NCBI RefSeq assembly: GCF_000719265.1
Contig: NZ_JOFL01000006.1
Span: 434,001 to 498,000, forward strand
Length of the DNA: 64,000 bases
Reading direction: 5' to 3'
From: Streptomyces roseoverticillatus
GTDB lineage: Bacteria; Actinomycetota; Actinomycetes; Streptomycetales; Streptomycetaceae
In this document: in pieces, positions 43,521-52,312 of the stretch
How positions within the stretch are numbered: the stretch's first letter is position 1
Layout: the number at the start of each line of letters is the position of its first letter
Position numbers and translations under genes: made by a program
The notes under the pieces: model-generated
Databases searched by the model: none
Seen by the model: only the letters and a program-made list of their open reading frames with translations
What the model was told of the DNA's origin: nothing

Positions 43521-43550
43521 TTGACCGGCTCTCGAATTCTCGTTTAGCGT
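43521..43550 (+). promoter_or_regulatory. Promoter of the precursor peptide gene
   Basis: TTGACC (43521-43526) and TAGCGT (43545-43550) with an 18-bp spacer form a HrdB-like promoter, about 98 bp before ATG 43649. A separate promoter for the precursor is normal in RiPP operons, where peptide is needed in excess over enzymes. Confidence 0.68.
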
Positions 43551-43648
43551 CCTCTCATCCGGTCGGCATCGAGAGATATCCCGGGGGAATTTCTCGGTAC
43601 GGGCCGGACTGTCAACCGAAATCTGCCACTCGCATTCTGGAGGCAATC

Positions 43649-43780
43649 ATGCCCGGTATCGTGATCGAGGAAGAGTTCGACCTCGACCTGGACGTTCAGG
43701 TCATGGACAGCAAGGACGACGACCCCGCCAAGGTCGGTTTCGTCACCATGACGTGCTGGGTGACCTGCCCGATGTGCTGA
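43649..43780 (+). CDS. lanA: Lanthipeptide-type precursor peptide
   Basis: A 43-residue peptide; ATG 43649 has GGAG at 43640-43643. The leader contains EEEFDLDLDVQVMD, related to the FNLD box of class I leaders, and then an acidic DSKDDDPAK stretch. The C-terminal core VGFVTMTCWVTCPMC has three threonines and three cysteines, so LanB could dehydrate the threonines and LanC could close up to three methyllanthionine rings. The leader/core border is not certain; cleavage after DPAK or nearby is plausible. No protease gene or LanD decarboxylase is adjacent. A hairpin and then lanB follow. Confidence 0.83.
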   Translation: MPGIVIEEEFDLDLDVQVMDSKDDDPAKVGFVTMTCWVTCPMC

Positions 43781-43799
43781 TGACGGCACGTCAGTGAAT

Positions 43800-43828
43800 G
43801 CCGGGTGGGGCCGCGCGCCCCACCCGGC
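43800..43828 (+). terminator. Attenuator-like hairpin between lanA and lanB
   Basis: Arms 43800-43811 and 43817-43828 form a perfect 12-bp GC-rich stem with a 5-base loop, 19 bp after the lanA stop. There is no T-run, so partial read-through into lanB is likely, giving more peptide than enzyme. Confidence 0.7.
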
Positions 43829-43922
43829 TTCGCTGTCGGCCGGCACCTGCGACATTCCGTAGGCGAAATGCCGGAACGGAAATCGGGAAGACCGGAACGG
43901 AAACGAGGGGAACGGGGTTGCC

Positions 43923-46900
43923 ATGGCCGCACAAGGTCGCCAGGATCCGGAATTCGACTGTCCCGGCCCGGTGCTGCTGCGAGCCGCCGCCCTGCCGTCG
44001 TCCGCGGGAGACCACGGCGCCGCCGAGGCTTCGGGGGAGGGCGCCGCCCCCCGGCCGGTCGCCGGCCCGGACGACGAGCCGGGGATGCGGGCGCACGTGA
44101 CGGCCCTGGCCGCCGTGCCCGAGCTCATGGCGGCCGTCGCCCTCGCCAGCTCCAGCCTCGCGCACGACGTGCGCCGCATAGCCGGCGGACATCCCGTACG
44201 GGCCAAGGTGCTGCGCCGGGCGACCCTCGCGCTGACCAAGTACCACCTGCGCATGACCGAACGTCCCACCCCCTTCGGCATGTTCGCCGGCGTCGCCCTC
44301 GCCGACCTCGGCACGCAGCCCCGGCTGGACGCCGGAGGCGCGCACCGCACGGCGAGCCGCCCCGACGCGGGCTGGCTGCGGGACGTCCTGGAACTCCTCC
44401 TCGCCGAGCGCGCCGTACTGCGGCGCACCCGCCTGGTCGCCGGCAACCTGCACACCGTGCGGGACGGCCGGCTCGAACTCGTCGACGTCCACAGCAGCAC
44501 CGGCAGCCGGGAACTCGTCCCTTCCGTCCGCTTCACGTCGGTCGTCCGCACGGTCATGGAGGCGGCCCGCGAACCCGTCGCCTGGGACGACCTCCTGCAG
44601 CAGGTGCGGGACCGGTTCCCCCGGGCGACCCCGGAAGCGGCCGAGGGCTGCCTGGAGCAACTCGTACGGGGCGGCTTCCTGCTCACCGACCTCACGCCCC
44701 CGCCCGACTGCGGCACCCCTCTGGACCACGTCCTGGACCGGCTCGGCGGACTCGCCCACCCCGTAGCCGGAGAACTGCGTGCGATCCGGGTGGCACTGTC
44801 CGCCTTCGACGCCGCCCCGCCGGCCGAGCGCCCCACTGCCCTGGCCGCGGTCACGGACCGGATGTGTGCGCTCTCCCCGGCCGAATCCCCCCTCCAGTGC
44901 GACCTGGTGTTCGACGCCCGGCTCACCCTCCCCGCCGACGTGGGCCGGGAAGCGGCGCGCGCCACGGCCGTGCTGTGGCGGCTCGCCCCCGGGCACGCCG
45001 GCGACGGTGACGAGCGGATGCGCGCGTACCACGCCCGCTTCCTGGAGCGGTACGGTACGGAACAACTCGTTCCCGTACTGGAGTTGCTCGACGAAGCGCG
45101 CGGACTCGGCCTCCCGCGGACCCCGGACGCGGACTCCACCGACGACCCCGCCGCCGCCCGCACGCGGGACAGGCTGCTCGGCGAACTCCTCTGGGACGCC
45201 GCCCGCCGCGGCGCGCACGAGATCGTCCTCGACGAGCACACCGTGGACCAACTGGCCCACGACGGCCCCCGGAAGACCCCGCACTCCGTCGACGTGGGCG
45301 CCGAGGTCGTGGCGGAGGACTGGGAGGCGCTGTGCGCCGGCGACTTCCGCCTGGTGCTGGGCCTCGGCCCGGTCTCCCACCTGGCCACGGCCGCGTTCGG
45401 GCGCTTCGCTCCCGCCCTCGGAGCGCCGGCCACGGCCCGCATCCGGCACCTCGCCGAGCAGGGCCGGGAAGCGGACGGGGGCGGGATCGGGGGAGCGGGC
45501 AGGGACGGGGAAGCGGACAAGGATGGGGAAGCGGGCAGGGACGGGGACGGCCGGATGCCGGCAGCGGTCGCTTTCCGCCCCACGGTGGCCCGCTCCGCCA
45601 ACGTGGCCACCGTCCCGCAGTGGCCGGCCCACCGGATCCCCCTCGGAGTGGGCCCCGCCACGGCACCCGGCGCCCAGGACCTGCGCCTGGACGACCTGGC
45701 CATCGAGGCCACCGCCGAGCGCCTGGAACTGGTGCACACGCCCACCGGGCAGCGGGTGCGCCCCATGTCGTACTCCATGCTCAATCCCCGCAGCGGCCAC
45801 TTCCCGCACGTGGCCCGCTTCCTGGTCGAACTGGGCCGGCAGGGCGAGGAGCCGTACGGGGCCTGGAGCTGGGGCACCTGGACGGCGGCGCCCGCGCTGC
45901 CCCGGATCCGGTACGGCCGGTCCGTGCTGTGCCCCGCCCGCTGGAGGCCGGACGAAGCGCTCGCCGCCGCGGCGGCCGGGGGCGACGACGCGCAGTGGGC
46001 CGGTCACGTCCAGCGGTGGCGGCAGCGCTGGTCCGTCCCCCGGCACGTCCTGCTGGGGAAGGTGGACCACCGCATCCCCGTGGACCTCGACGACTCGCTG
46101 CACCTGATGGTCTTCCGCGACGAACTGCGCCGGACGCCCGGCCTGGCCGTGCTGGAACGCTTCGGCGGCGCACCCTCGAACGGCTGGTTCCGCGGCCCGG
46201 ACGGGCCGCACTCCTGCGAGCTGGTCTTCCCCGTCCTGCCCCGCCGCCGCACCCCGGCGGCACCGGCCCGCCCCGGCCGCGCCACCCCACCCGCCGCGCA
46301 CCGCGCCCGGGGCGGAGACAGCAGGCCGCCGCGCCACTTGCCCGGCGGCGAGTGGCTGTACGCGAAGCTCTACGTTCCCGAGCGCCACCAGCCCGCCGTC
46401 CTCGCCGGCCACTTCGGCCGGCTCAGCAGCGCGCTGCAGGCCTCCGCCGGCGAGCCCGGCACGTGGTTCTTCCTCCGCTACACCGACCCCGACCCGCACC
46501 TGCGGGTGCGCTTCCACGGCAAACCGGAAGCCCTCTGGACGCAACTGCTGCCCTCGCTGCACGCGTGGGCCGCGGAGCTGACCGACGCCGGGCTCCTCGC
46601 CCGCCTGGCCCTGGACACGTACGAACCGGAGGTGCACCGGTACGGGGGAGCGGCCGCCCTCTCTCACGCCGAGCGGGTCTTCCACACCGACAGCGCGGCC
46701 GTCCTGCACCAACTCGCCCGGCCGGAAGGCCCACTGAGGGACCTTCCCCCCATCTCGGCGGCCGCACTGGGCGTCCTCGACATCCTGTCCCACCTGTGCT
46801 CGCCCGCCGAGGTGCTGCACCATCTCGGCACCGAGCGGGTCCTGGCCGTGCGCGGCGGTGTCCCGCGCGCCGACAAGAGCACGCTGGGTGCGCTGATCGA

Positions 46901-47156
46901 CCCGCAGGGCAGAGCCGCACCGCACATGGCCGGAGCCGGCTGGGAGGCCCGCCGGGCGGCGCTCCGCGCCCTGCGCGACGAACTGCGCGCAACGCCGCAG
47001 GACACCGCCGCAGACGTGCCCTCCGTGGCCATGAGCCTGGCCCACATGCACTGCAACCGGCTCCTCGGCATCGACCGGGACAAGGAACTGCTCACGTACG
47101 CGACAGCCCGCGAGGCCCTCGGCCTGCGGCTCGGCAGAACGAGGCACGGCCGATGA
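43923..47156 (+). CDS. lanB: Class I lanthipeptide dehydratase LanB
   Basis: A 1077-residue full-length enzyme. The N-terminal glutamylation domain (about residues 60-740) has ALTKYHLRMTERPTPFGMFA, and the C-terminal elimination domain (about 775-1060, SpaB_C type) has GEWLYAKLYVPERHQPAVLA and WFFLRYTDPDPHLRVRFHG. LanB uses glutamyl-tRNA to activate Ser/Thr of the precursor and then eliminates glutamate to give dehydroamino acids. A repeat of GDGEAD/GRD type residues near 510-540 forms a low-complexity linker. ATG 43923 lies after a short repeat of GGAACGGAAA units. The stop is inside a repeat block shared with the lanC start. Confidence 0.92.
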   Translation: MAAQGRQDPEFDCPGPVLLRAAALPSSAGDHGAAEASGEGAAPRPVAGPDDEPGMRAHVTALAAVPELMAAVALASSSLAHDVRRIAGGHPVRAKVLRRATLALTKYHLRMTERPTPFGMFAGVALADLGTQPRLDAGGAHRTASRPDAGWLRDVLELLLAERAVLRRTRLVAGNLHTVRDGRLELVDVHSSTGSRELVPSVRFTSVVRTVMEAAREPVAWDDLLQQVRDRFPRATPEAAEGCLEQLVRGGFLLTDLTPPPDCGTPLDHVLDRLGGLAHPVAGELRAIRVALSAFDAAPPAERPTALAAVTDRMCALSPAESPLQCDLVFDARLTLPADVGREAARATAVLWRLAPGHAGDGDERMRAYHARFLERYGTEQLVPVLELLDEARGLGLPRTPDADSTDDPAAARTRDRLLGELLWDAARRGAHEIVLDEHTVDQLAHDGPRKTPHSVDVGAEVVAEDWEALCAGDFRLVLGLGPVSHLATAAFGRFAPALGAPATARIRHLAEQGREADGGGIGGAGRDGEADKDGEAGRDGDGRMPAAVAFRPTVARSANVATVPQWPAHRIPLGVGPATAPGAQDLRLDDLAIEATAERLELVHTPTGQRVRPMSYSMLNPRSGHFPHVARFLVELGRQGEEPYGAWSWGTWTAAPALPRIRYGRSVLCPARWRPDEALAAAAAGGDDAQWAGHVQRWRQRWSVPRHVLLGKVDHRIPVDLDDSLHLMVFRDELRRTPGLAVLERFGGAPSNGWFRGPDGPHSCELVFPVLPRRRTPAAPARPGRATPPAAHRARGGDSRPPRHLPGGEWLYAKLYVPERHQPAVLAGHFGRLSSALQASAGEPGTWFFLRYTDPDPHLRVRFHGKPEALWTQLLPSLHAWAAELTDAGLLARLALDTYEPEVHRYGGAAALSHAERVFHTDSAAVLHQLARPEGPLRDLPPISAAALGVLDILSHLCSPAEVLHHLGTERVLAVRGGVPRADKSTLGALIDPQGRAAPHMAGAGWEARRAALRALRDELRATPQDTAADVPSVAMSLAHMHCNRLLGIDRDKELLTYATAREALGLRLGRTRHGR

Positions 47157-47265
47157 CCCGGACGCCCCCCCGAATGATGACCCGGACGACCCCCGGAATG
47201 AGGTGTGGCCGATGACCCGCACGACTCCCCGGAATGCGGCGCGGCCGATGACGGGGACGACTCCC
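47148..47265 (+). repeat. Tandem repeat at the lanB-lanC junction
   Basis: Three to four imperfect units of about 24-36 bp, each beginning (GGCC)GATGACCCGGACGAC and continuing CCCCGGAATG, span the lanB stop and the lanC start. Every unit contains an ATGAC, so the ATG of the overlap was multiplied; only the unit starting at 47212 (and a later ATG at 47248) is in the lanC frame. Confidence 0.75.
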
Positions 47266-48597
47266 CGCACCGATGCGGTACTCGCCACCGTCCACGCGAT
47301 CGCCGAGCGGCTCCGTAAGCCCGGGGACGTCGGCTCCCGCACCCGGCAGGCGCACAACCGGGCCCCGGCCGGCATCACCCTCTCGCCCTGGCAGCCCGCA
47401 CAGCTGCTGGTCGGCCACACCGGGATCGCGCTGCTGTACAGCCGCCTCGCCCACGACGACGCCGACTGGGCCACGGTCGCGCACGCCCACTTGTCGGCCG
47501 CCCTCGCCGGCGTGACCCCGGGCACCGTAGGCGACCTGCTCCTCGCGGCCCACCTGCACGCCCGCGCCCACGGCGGATACGCCCGCCTGCTGGAACGGGC
47601 CGCCCCGGCCCACGAGTCCGCGGCCCGCAGCTCGCTCGGCGGACTGACGGCGCGCCTGCGCACCGAGGGCCCCGGCCTCGCCTACGCCGAGTACGACCTC
47701 GTCAGCGGACTGACCGGGAGCGGGCGCCGCCTGATGGCCGGAGCCGGCCTCGGCGACGAACGGTGCGCCGCCACCCTGCACGAGCTGCTCGGCCTGCTGA
47801 CCCGTATGGCGGAACCCGTCCGCGTCCACGGCGCCGAGGTCCCCGGCTGGTGGACCGCCCCGCACCTGCCCCTGGTCCCCGAAGCGGACCGGGCGGCCTA
47901 CCCGCTCGGCGACTTCAACCTCGGCGTCGCCCACGGCATCTGCGGCCCGCTGTCCCTGCTGGCCACCGCGCACCGGGCCGGGCACCGCGTGCCGCACATG
48001 ACCGGCGCCATGCGGGTCATGGCCGACTGGCTGCTCGCCAAGCGCCTGCGCGACGAGTGGGGCGTGTACTGGCCCGGCCGCGTCGGCTTCGAGGAGGAGA
48101 CCGGCCGGGCGGGAGGCAGGTCCACGACCGCCCGCAACCGCTCCGGCTGGTGCTACGGGGCCGCGGGCGTGGCCCGCACGCTGTACCTGGCAGGGCGGGC
48201 GCTGGAGGCCCCGGAGCTGACCGAGGCGGCCGTGGACGCGATGCGGGCCGTCTTCCGCCGGCCGTACGACCGGGCGGCGATTCCCGACGCCACGTTCTGC
48301 CACGGCCGCGCCGGAATCCTCCAGGCGGCCGTGCGGACCGCGGCGGACACCGGGGACCCGGAACTGTGGGCGGGCGCCGACCGGCTGGCCCACGAGCTGG
48401 CCGGGGACTTCGACCCCGCGAGCGACTTCGGCTACCGCTTCCCGCTGCACCTTGCGCCGGGCGCCCCCGGGGTCGACGAACCGGGCCTCGTCCAGGGCGC
48501 CGCGGGCGTTGCGCTGACCCTGCTCTCCTACGCCGACGCCCGCGCAGGGCGCCCCCTCGGCGCGGACGCGTGGGACACGGTGCTCCTCATGGCATGA
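47212..48597 (+). CDS. lanC: Lanthionine cyclase LanC
   Basis: A 461-residue cyclase. The zinc ligands are visible: Cys in SGWCYGAAGVA (about residue 311) and Cys-His in ATFCHGRAG (about 356-357); GVAHGICGPLSLL (about 242-254) is the conserved helix pair before them. LanC adds cysteine thiols to dehydrated residues to make (methyl)lanthionine rings. Start choices are ATG 47212 (in the repeat), GTG 47203 or ATG 47248; the N-terminal 15 residues encoded by the repeat are probably dispensable. With lanA and lanB it completes a minimal class I set. Confidence 0.9.
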   Translation: MTRTTPRNAARPMTGTTPRTDAVLATVHAIAERLRKPGDVGSRTRQAHNRAPAGITLSPWQPAQLLVGHTGIALLYSRLAHDDADWATVAHAHLSAALAGVTPGTVGDLLLAAHLHARAHGGYARLLERAAPAHESAARSSLGGLTARLRTEGPGLAYAEYDLVSGLTGSGRRLMAGAGLGDERCAATLHELLGLLTRMAEPVRVHGAEVPGWWTAPHLPLVPEADRAAYPLGDFNLGVAHGICGPLSLLATAHRAGHRVPHMTGAMRVMADWLLAKRLRDEWGVYWPGRVGFEEETGRAGGRSTTARNRSGWCYGAAGVARTLYLAGRALEAPELTEAAVDAMRAVFRRPYDRAAIPDATFCHGRAGILQAAVRTAADTGDPELWAGADRLAHELAGDFDPASDFGYRFPLHLAPGAPGVDEPGLVQGAAGVALTLLSYADARAGRPLGADAWDTVLLMA

Positions 48598-48600
48598 CGG

Positions 48601-48741
48601 CGCTACCGCCCCACGCGCAACGAAGCTGCGATCGCCTTCTACGTCCGGCACGGCTTCCGCCTGGCCGACACGAACGACGGCAGCCGCAACGAGGAGAACG
48701 AGCCTGACGCCACGTACCACTGGAGCCCCGCCGCCGGCTGA
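48601..48741 (+). pseudogene. C-terminal remnant of a GNAT acetyltransferase
   Basis: The frame from 48601 gives RYRPTRNEAAIAFYVRHGFR and ends ATYHWSPAAG with a stop at 48739-48741. N-x-x-A-I-x-F-Y-x-R-H-G-F is the closing motif of GNAT proteins. The acetyl-CoA-binding part is missing because lanC ends four bases upstream. The rest of 48598-49024 has no other gene; it should contain the promoter of the next gene. Confidence 0.7.
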
Positions 48742-49024
48742 CGCCCGCGGCGGCTCGCCGCCTCCGGTGTGCCGGCTCCCGGTGCCGGCCACAGGCGTGC
48801 CCGGAATCCGGCCGGTGCTTCCCCGGCCGCCGTTTCCCAGGAAGCCCTTCCGCCGTATCTGGACCGCAAAGCGGCCGGATAAACATACACAGCTACATAC
48901 GGATGAATGTGTGCCGCTACTGCTGTGCAAGGAGTCTCCCGGCCCGTCAGTCTGCTGACCGGAGAACTCCGGCATCGCGGACCGCCGTTCGCGATGCCCG
49001 CATGCGTAGCGAAGGGACCCCCGG

Positions 49025-50263
49025 ATGCCCCAGCTTGACGGCGCCTCTCCGCTCCAGGCGGGAGCGCACAGTGCCCTCCGCCCGCACGACGCCGCAGCCG
49101 GCGGGACGGGGCCGGCCCTGGCGGAGGCGGTGCACGGCCTCCTCGCGGGGCCGACGGGGCTGGGGACTTCGGCAGCCCGCCTGTTCCGTACGGCCCTCAC
49201 CGACGCCGGCCCACTGCCAGAGGCTCCTGCCACCGCACCGGAACCCGTACCCCCGGCCGAGCAGGACGCCGCCCGGCCCTCGGACGAGGGCTCGGAAGGG
49301 TCTTCCGTCGTCGTGCCGCCGCTCTACTGCCCGGACGCCGAGCGGGACGACCCGGCCCTCGGCGAAGAGGTCAACAACCGGCTCGTCGAGTGGGCCGAGG
49401 AGACCGGCATCTTCAAGGGCCGCCTCGAACGCCTCCGGTCGCACAACTTCGGCCGGCTGTTCATGCTCGCCCACCCCGACACCGACGACCCCGAGCGCAT
49501 CCTCATCGCCGCCAAGTGCGGGCTCTCCGAATGGGCCGTCGACGACCACTGGGTCGACGAGGGGGAGGACACCAGCCCCGAGCTGATCGGCTCGCGCCTG
49601 GCCATGGCCCACGCCGTCGTCGACCCCGTCCGGCTCCCGGCCCGCTACCTGGCGGAGTTCGAGAACCTCGTCCGGAAGGAGCCGGTGCTGCGCGCCTTCC
49701 GCTCCTGCCTCGACCACCTGGCGGAGATCGCGAGCCCCACCCAGGTCGCGCGGCTGCGCCACGAACTCGCCGTGATGTTCGTGGGCTACAACCAGGAGGC
49801 GGAGTGGCGCAGCTCCGGGCGGACCCCCGCCGTGTGGGAGTACATGCTGCACCGCTACGAGAACGCCTTCTACCCGTGCATGGTCCTGATCGACCCGGTC
49901 GGCGGCTACGAACTCCCGGCCGCGGAGTTCGCCGACGCGCGCGTACGGCGGACGTACCTGTACGCCGGGACGGCCAACGTGCTGCTCAACGACCTGTATT
50001 CGATGACCAAGGAAGACCCCACCGACACCAACCTGCCCAACCTCATCGCCGCCGAGGACAACTGCTCGCTGCAGGAGGCCGTGAACCGCGCGGCGTGCAT
50101 CCACGACGAGCTGATGCACACGGTGGAGGCCGAGTGCGCCCTCCTGAGCGCGGCCGGCTCCCCCGAGCTGCGGCGCTACCTGACCGGGCTGTGGGCGTGG
50201 ATGGGCGGCAGCAAGGAGTGGCATGCCACCAGCCCCCGCTACCGCGAGGCACCGGTCAAGTGA
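49025..50263 (+). CDS. 2-methylisoborneol synthase (terpene cyclase)
   Basis: A 412-residue class I terpene cyclase, matching 2-MIB synthases of Streptomyces in length and motifs. A proline-rich N-terminal region (about residues 1-95) is followed by VVPPLYCPDAERDDPALGEE and the acidic Mg-binding motif AVDDHWVDE (171-179). VMFVGYNQEAEWRSSGRTP follows, then the NSE triad NDLYSMTKE (322-330). The C-terminus WAWMGGSKEWHA is typical. It cyclises 2-methyl-GPP to 2-methylisoborneol, an earthy odorant. RBS GAAGGGA lies before ATG 49025. Confidence 0.92.
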   Translation: MPQLDGASPLQAGAHSALRPHDAAAGGTGPALAEAVHGLLAGPTGLGTSAARLFRTALTDAGPLPEAPATAPEPVPPAEQDAARPSDEGSEGSSVVVPPLYCPDAERDDPALGEEVNNRLVEWAEETGIFKGRLERLRSHNFGRLFMLAHPDTDDPERILIAAKCGLSEWAVDDHWVDEGEDTSPELIGSRLAMAHAVVDPVRLPARYLAEFENLVRKEPVLRAFRSCLDHLAEIASPTQVARLRHELAVMFVGYNQEAEWRSSGRTPAVWEYMLHRYENAFYPCMVLIDPVGGYELPAAEFADARVRRTYLYAGTANVLLNDLYSMTKEDPTDTNLPNLIAAEDNCSLQEAVNRAACIHDELMHTVEAECALLSAAGSPELRRYLTGLWAWMGGSKEWHATSPRYREAPVK

Positions 50264-50353
50264 CCCGGTGACCCGGCGATTCCCGGCGATCTCAGAGACT
50301 CCCTTTCAGTTGAGTTCCTATCCGTTCACCCGCTATCGGAAAGAGAAGACACG

Positions 50354-51211
50354 GTGACCATTCAGGAGACCCCCGCCCCGGTCCTCGCCAGCGCGTACCA
50401 GCGGTCCGTCGCCGATTACTGGAACCGCGAGAAGAACCCGGTCAACCTCCGCCTCGGCGAAGTGGACGGCATCTACCACCACCACTACGGCATCGGCGAC
50501 GCCGACTGGTCGGTCCTGGACGGGCCGGAGGAGACCCGCGACGAGCGGGTCACCGCCGAGCTGCACCGGCTGGAGTGCGCCCAGGCGGACCTGCTCCTGA
50601 GCCACCTGGGCCCCATCACCCCGGACGACCACCTGCTGGACTCCGGCTCGGGCCGCGGCGGCAGCAGCCTCGTCGCCAACCAGCGGTTCGGCTGCCACGT
50701 CGACGGCATCTCCATCTCCGAGACCCAGGTGGCGTTCGCCAACGAGCAGGCCGAGAAGCGCGGAGTCTCCGACAAGGTGCGCTTCCACCTCAAGAACATG
50801 CTGGACACCGGCTTCGAGACGGACCGCTTCCGGGCCATCTGGAACAACGAGAGCACCATGTACGTCGACCTGTCCCAGCTGTTCCCGGAGTACGCCCGGA
50901 TGCTGCGGCACGGCGGCCGGTACGTGACCATCACCGGCTGCTACAACGACAGCTACGGCCTGCCCTCCCGGGCCGTCAGCGAGATCAACGCCCACTACAT
51001 CTGCGACATCCACCCGCGCAGCAGCTACTTCAAGGAGATGGCGAAGAACCGCCTCGTCCCGGCCGCCGTGGTGGACCTGACCGAGGCCACCATCCCGTAC
51101 TGGGAACTGCGTGCCCAGTCGCCCCTGGCCACCGGCATCGAGAAGGCCTTCCTGACCGCGTACAAGGACGGCAGCTTCCAGTACCTGCTCATCGCGGCCG
51201 ACCGGGTCTGA
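50354..51211 (+). CDS. Geranyl diphosphate 2-C-methyltransferase
   Basis: A 285-residue SAM-dependent methyltransferase. YWNREKNPVNLRLGEVDGIY and HHHYGIGDADW at the start, LLDSGSGRGGSSLVANQRFG (about residues 94-113) as the SAM motif, IWNNESTMYVDLSQLFPEY and DGSFQYLLIAADRV at the end match the GPP methyltransferase of the 2-MIB pathway closely. It methylates C2 of GPP and supplies the substrate of the synthase 90 bp upstream. Start GTG 50354. Confidence 0.93.
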   Translation: MTIQETPAPVLASAYQRSVADYWNREKNPVNLRLGEVDGIYHHHYGIGDADWSVLDGPEETRDERVTAELHRLECAQADLLLSHLGPITPDDHLLDSGSGRGGSSLVANQRFGCHVDGISISETQVAFANEQAEKRGVSDKVRFHLKNMLDTGFETDRFRAIWNNESTMYVDLSQLFPEYARMLRHGGRYVTITGCYNDSYGLPSRAVSEINAHYICDIHPRSSYFKEMAKNRLVPAAVVDLTEATIPYWELRAQSPLATGIEKAFLTAYKDGSFQYLLIAADRV

Positions 51212-51320
51212 CGGAGCGCGGCGCCTCCTGGTCCACGGCGGCCCACCGCCGGGGACCAGGGGGCGCTCCTGTTCTCAGCACTCAGTTCTCAGTTCTCAAT
51301 CTCAGCCTTCGTCTCCCGGA

Positions 51321-52199
51321 TCAGCCTTCGTCTCCCGGTTCTTCCGCTCGCTCCAGGCCGTTGCAGGCGTCCAGGAGAGCGGCCAGCCGGCAGGAAAGTG
51401 AATGGGGGCGGACCGCCAGGTACGTACGGACGGCGGGGGCAGGGGCCGCGAACGGGCGGAAGGAAACGCGGGGAGCCGGCTGGACGCGCGCTTGCGACGC
51501 GTAATAGACCGTCCAGCTCGGCCTGCCGGTGGCGATCGCGGCCAGAGTGTCCTGGTCGGTGGTGAACGCCGCACCCATGACCGGCTCGAAGCCCGCGGCG
51601 CGGCAGGCGCCGACGACCGTGTCGAACAGGTGCGGGTTGGTGTCACGGGACGCGATCCGCAGGGGCAGGCCGGCCAGGTCGGAGAGGGCTACGTGCGGCC
51701 CTGCGGCCAGGGGATGGCCGGCGGGCAGGGCGGCGACGAGGGTGTCGCGCCACAGGGGAAGAAACTCCAGGCCGGGGCTGTGCGCGTCCGCGCCCCGGAT
51801 GAAAGCGGCGTCCAGCTCGCCGTCACGCACCTGCTGGAGCCGGGCCGCCCGGGGCGCGCTGACCAGCTCGACCATCAGCTGCGGGGCCCGTTCGGTCAGC
51901 GCGGTCAGCACCGCGTCCAGACGGAGGCCGAGCCCGGTGGTGGTGCCGACCCGCAGAGTCGATTCCTGCTCGGCGTGCAGCGCGGCCATGGCTTCGAGTG
52001 CTGAACGCTCGGCCTCCAGGACGGCGTGGGCGTGTGCCAGGAAGGCCCGCCCCGCGGCGGTCAGCGTCACGGTGCGGGTCGTGCGGTCGAACAGCTTGAG
52101 GTCGAGCTCGCGCTCGAGCCGCCGGATCTGCTGACTGACCGTCGGCTGCACGATGTGCAGCCGCTCGGCGGCGCGTCCGAAGTGCAGTTCCTCGGCCAC
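51321..52199 (-). CDS. LysR-family regulator, N-terminus shortened
   Basis: 292 residues. The helix-turn-helix is present (FGRAAERLHIVQPTVSQQIR) and the effector domain follows (LRVGTTTGLGLRLDAVLTAL, LPLRIASRDTNPHLFDTVVG). LysR proteins normally begin about 12 residues earlier with a helix such as ELRHLRYFVAV before AEELHFG; here the frame upstream of GTG 52199 reads TRAAPP and has no such helix. The 5' end therefore looks replaced, perhaps by the GGGGCGTCAG-type repeats at 52230-52310. It may be inactive or a partial gene. It is convergent with the methyltransferase. Confidence 0.75.
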   Translation of the reverse strand: MAEELHFGRAAERLHIVQPTVSQQIRRLERELDLKLFDRTTRTVTLTAAGRAFLAHAHAVLEAERSALEAMAALHAEQESTLRVGTTTGLGLRLDAVLTALTERAPQLMVELVSAPRAARLQQVRDGELDAAFIRGADAHSPGLEFLPLWRDTLVAALPAGHPLAAGPHVALSDLAGLPLRIASRDTNPHLFDTVVGACRAAGFEPVMGAAFTTDQDTLAAIATGRPSWTVYYASQARVQPAPRVSFRPFAAPAPAVRTYLAVRPHSLSCRLAALLDACNGLERAEEPGDEG

Positions 52200-52312
52200 C
52201 GGGGGCGCGGCCCGGGTCGGCTGACCGCCGGCGTTGCCGGAGGGAACCGGGGGCGTCAGGCGGAGCCGGGGGCGTCAGACGGGGCCGGGGCGTCGGGTGG
52301 ATCCGGGGCCCG

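Noticed and set aside
43791..47663. 1290-codon open frame on the minus strand
   Set aside because: Antisense to lanB and lanC, low-complexity composition; the plus-strand frames carry clear LanB and LanC motifs.
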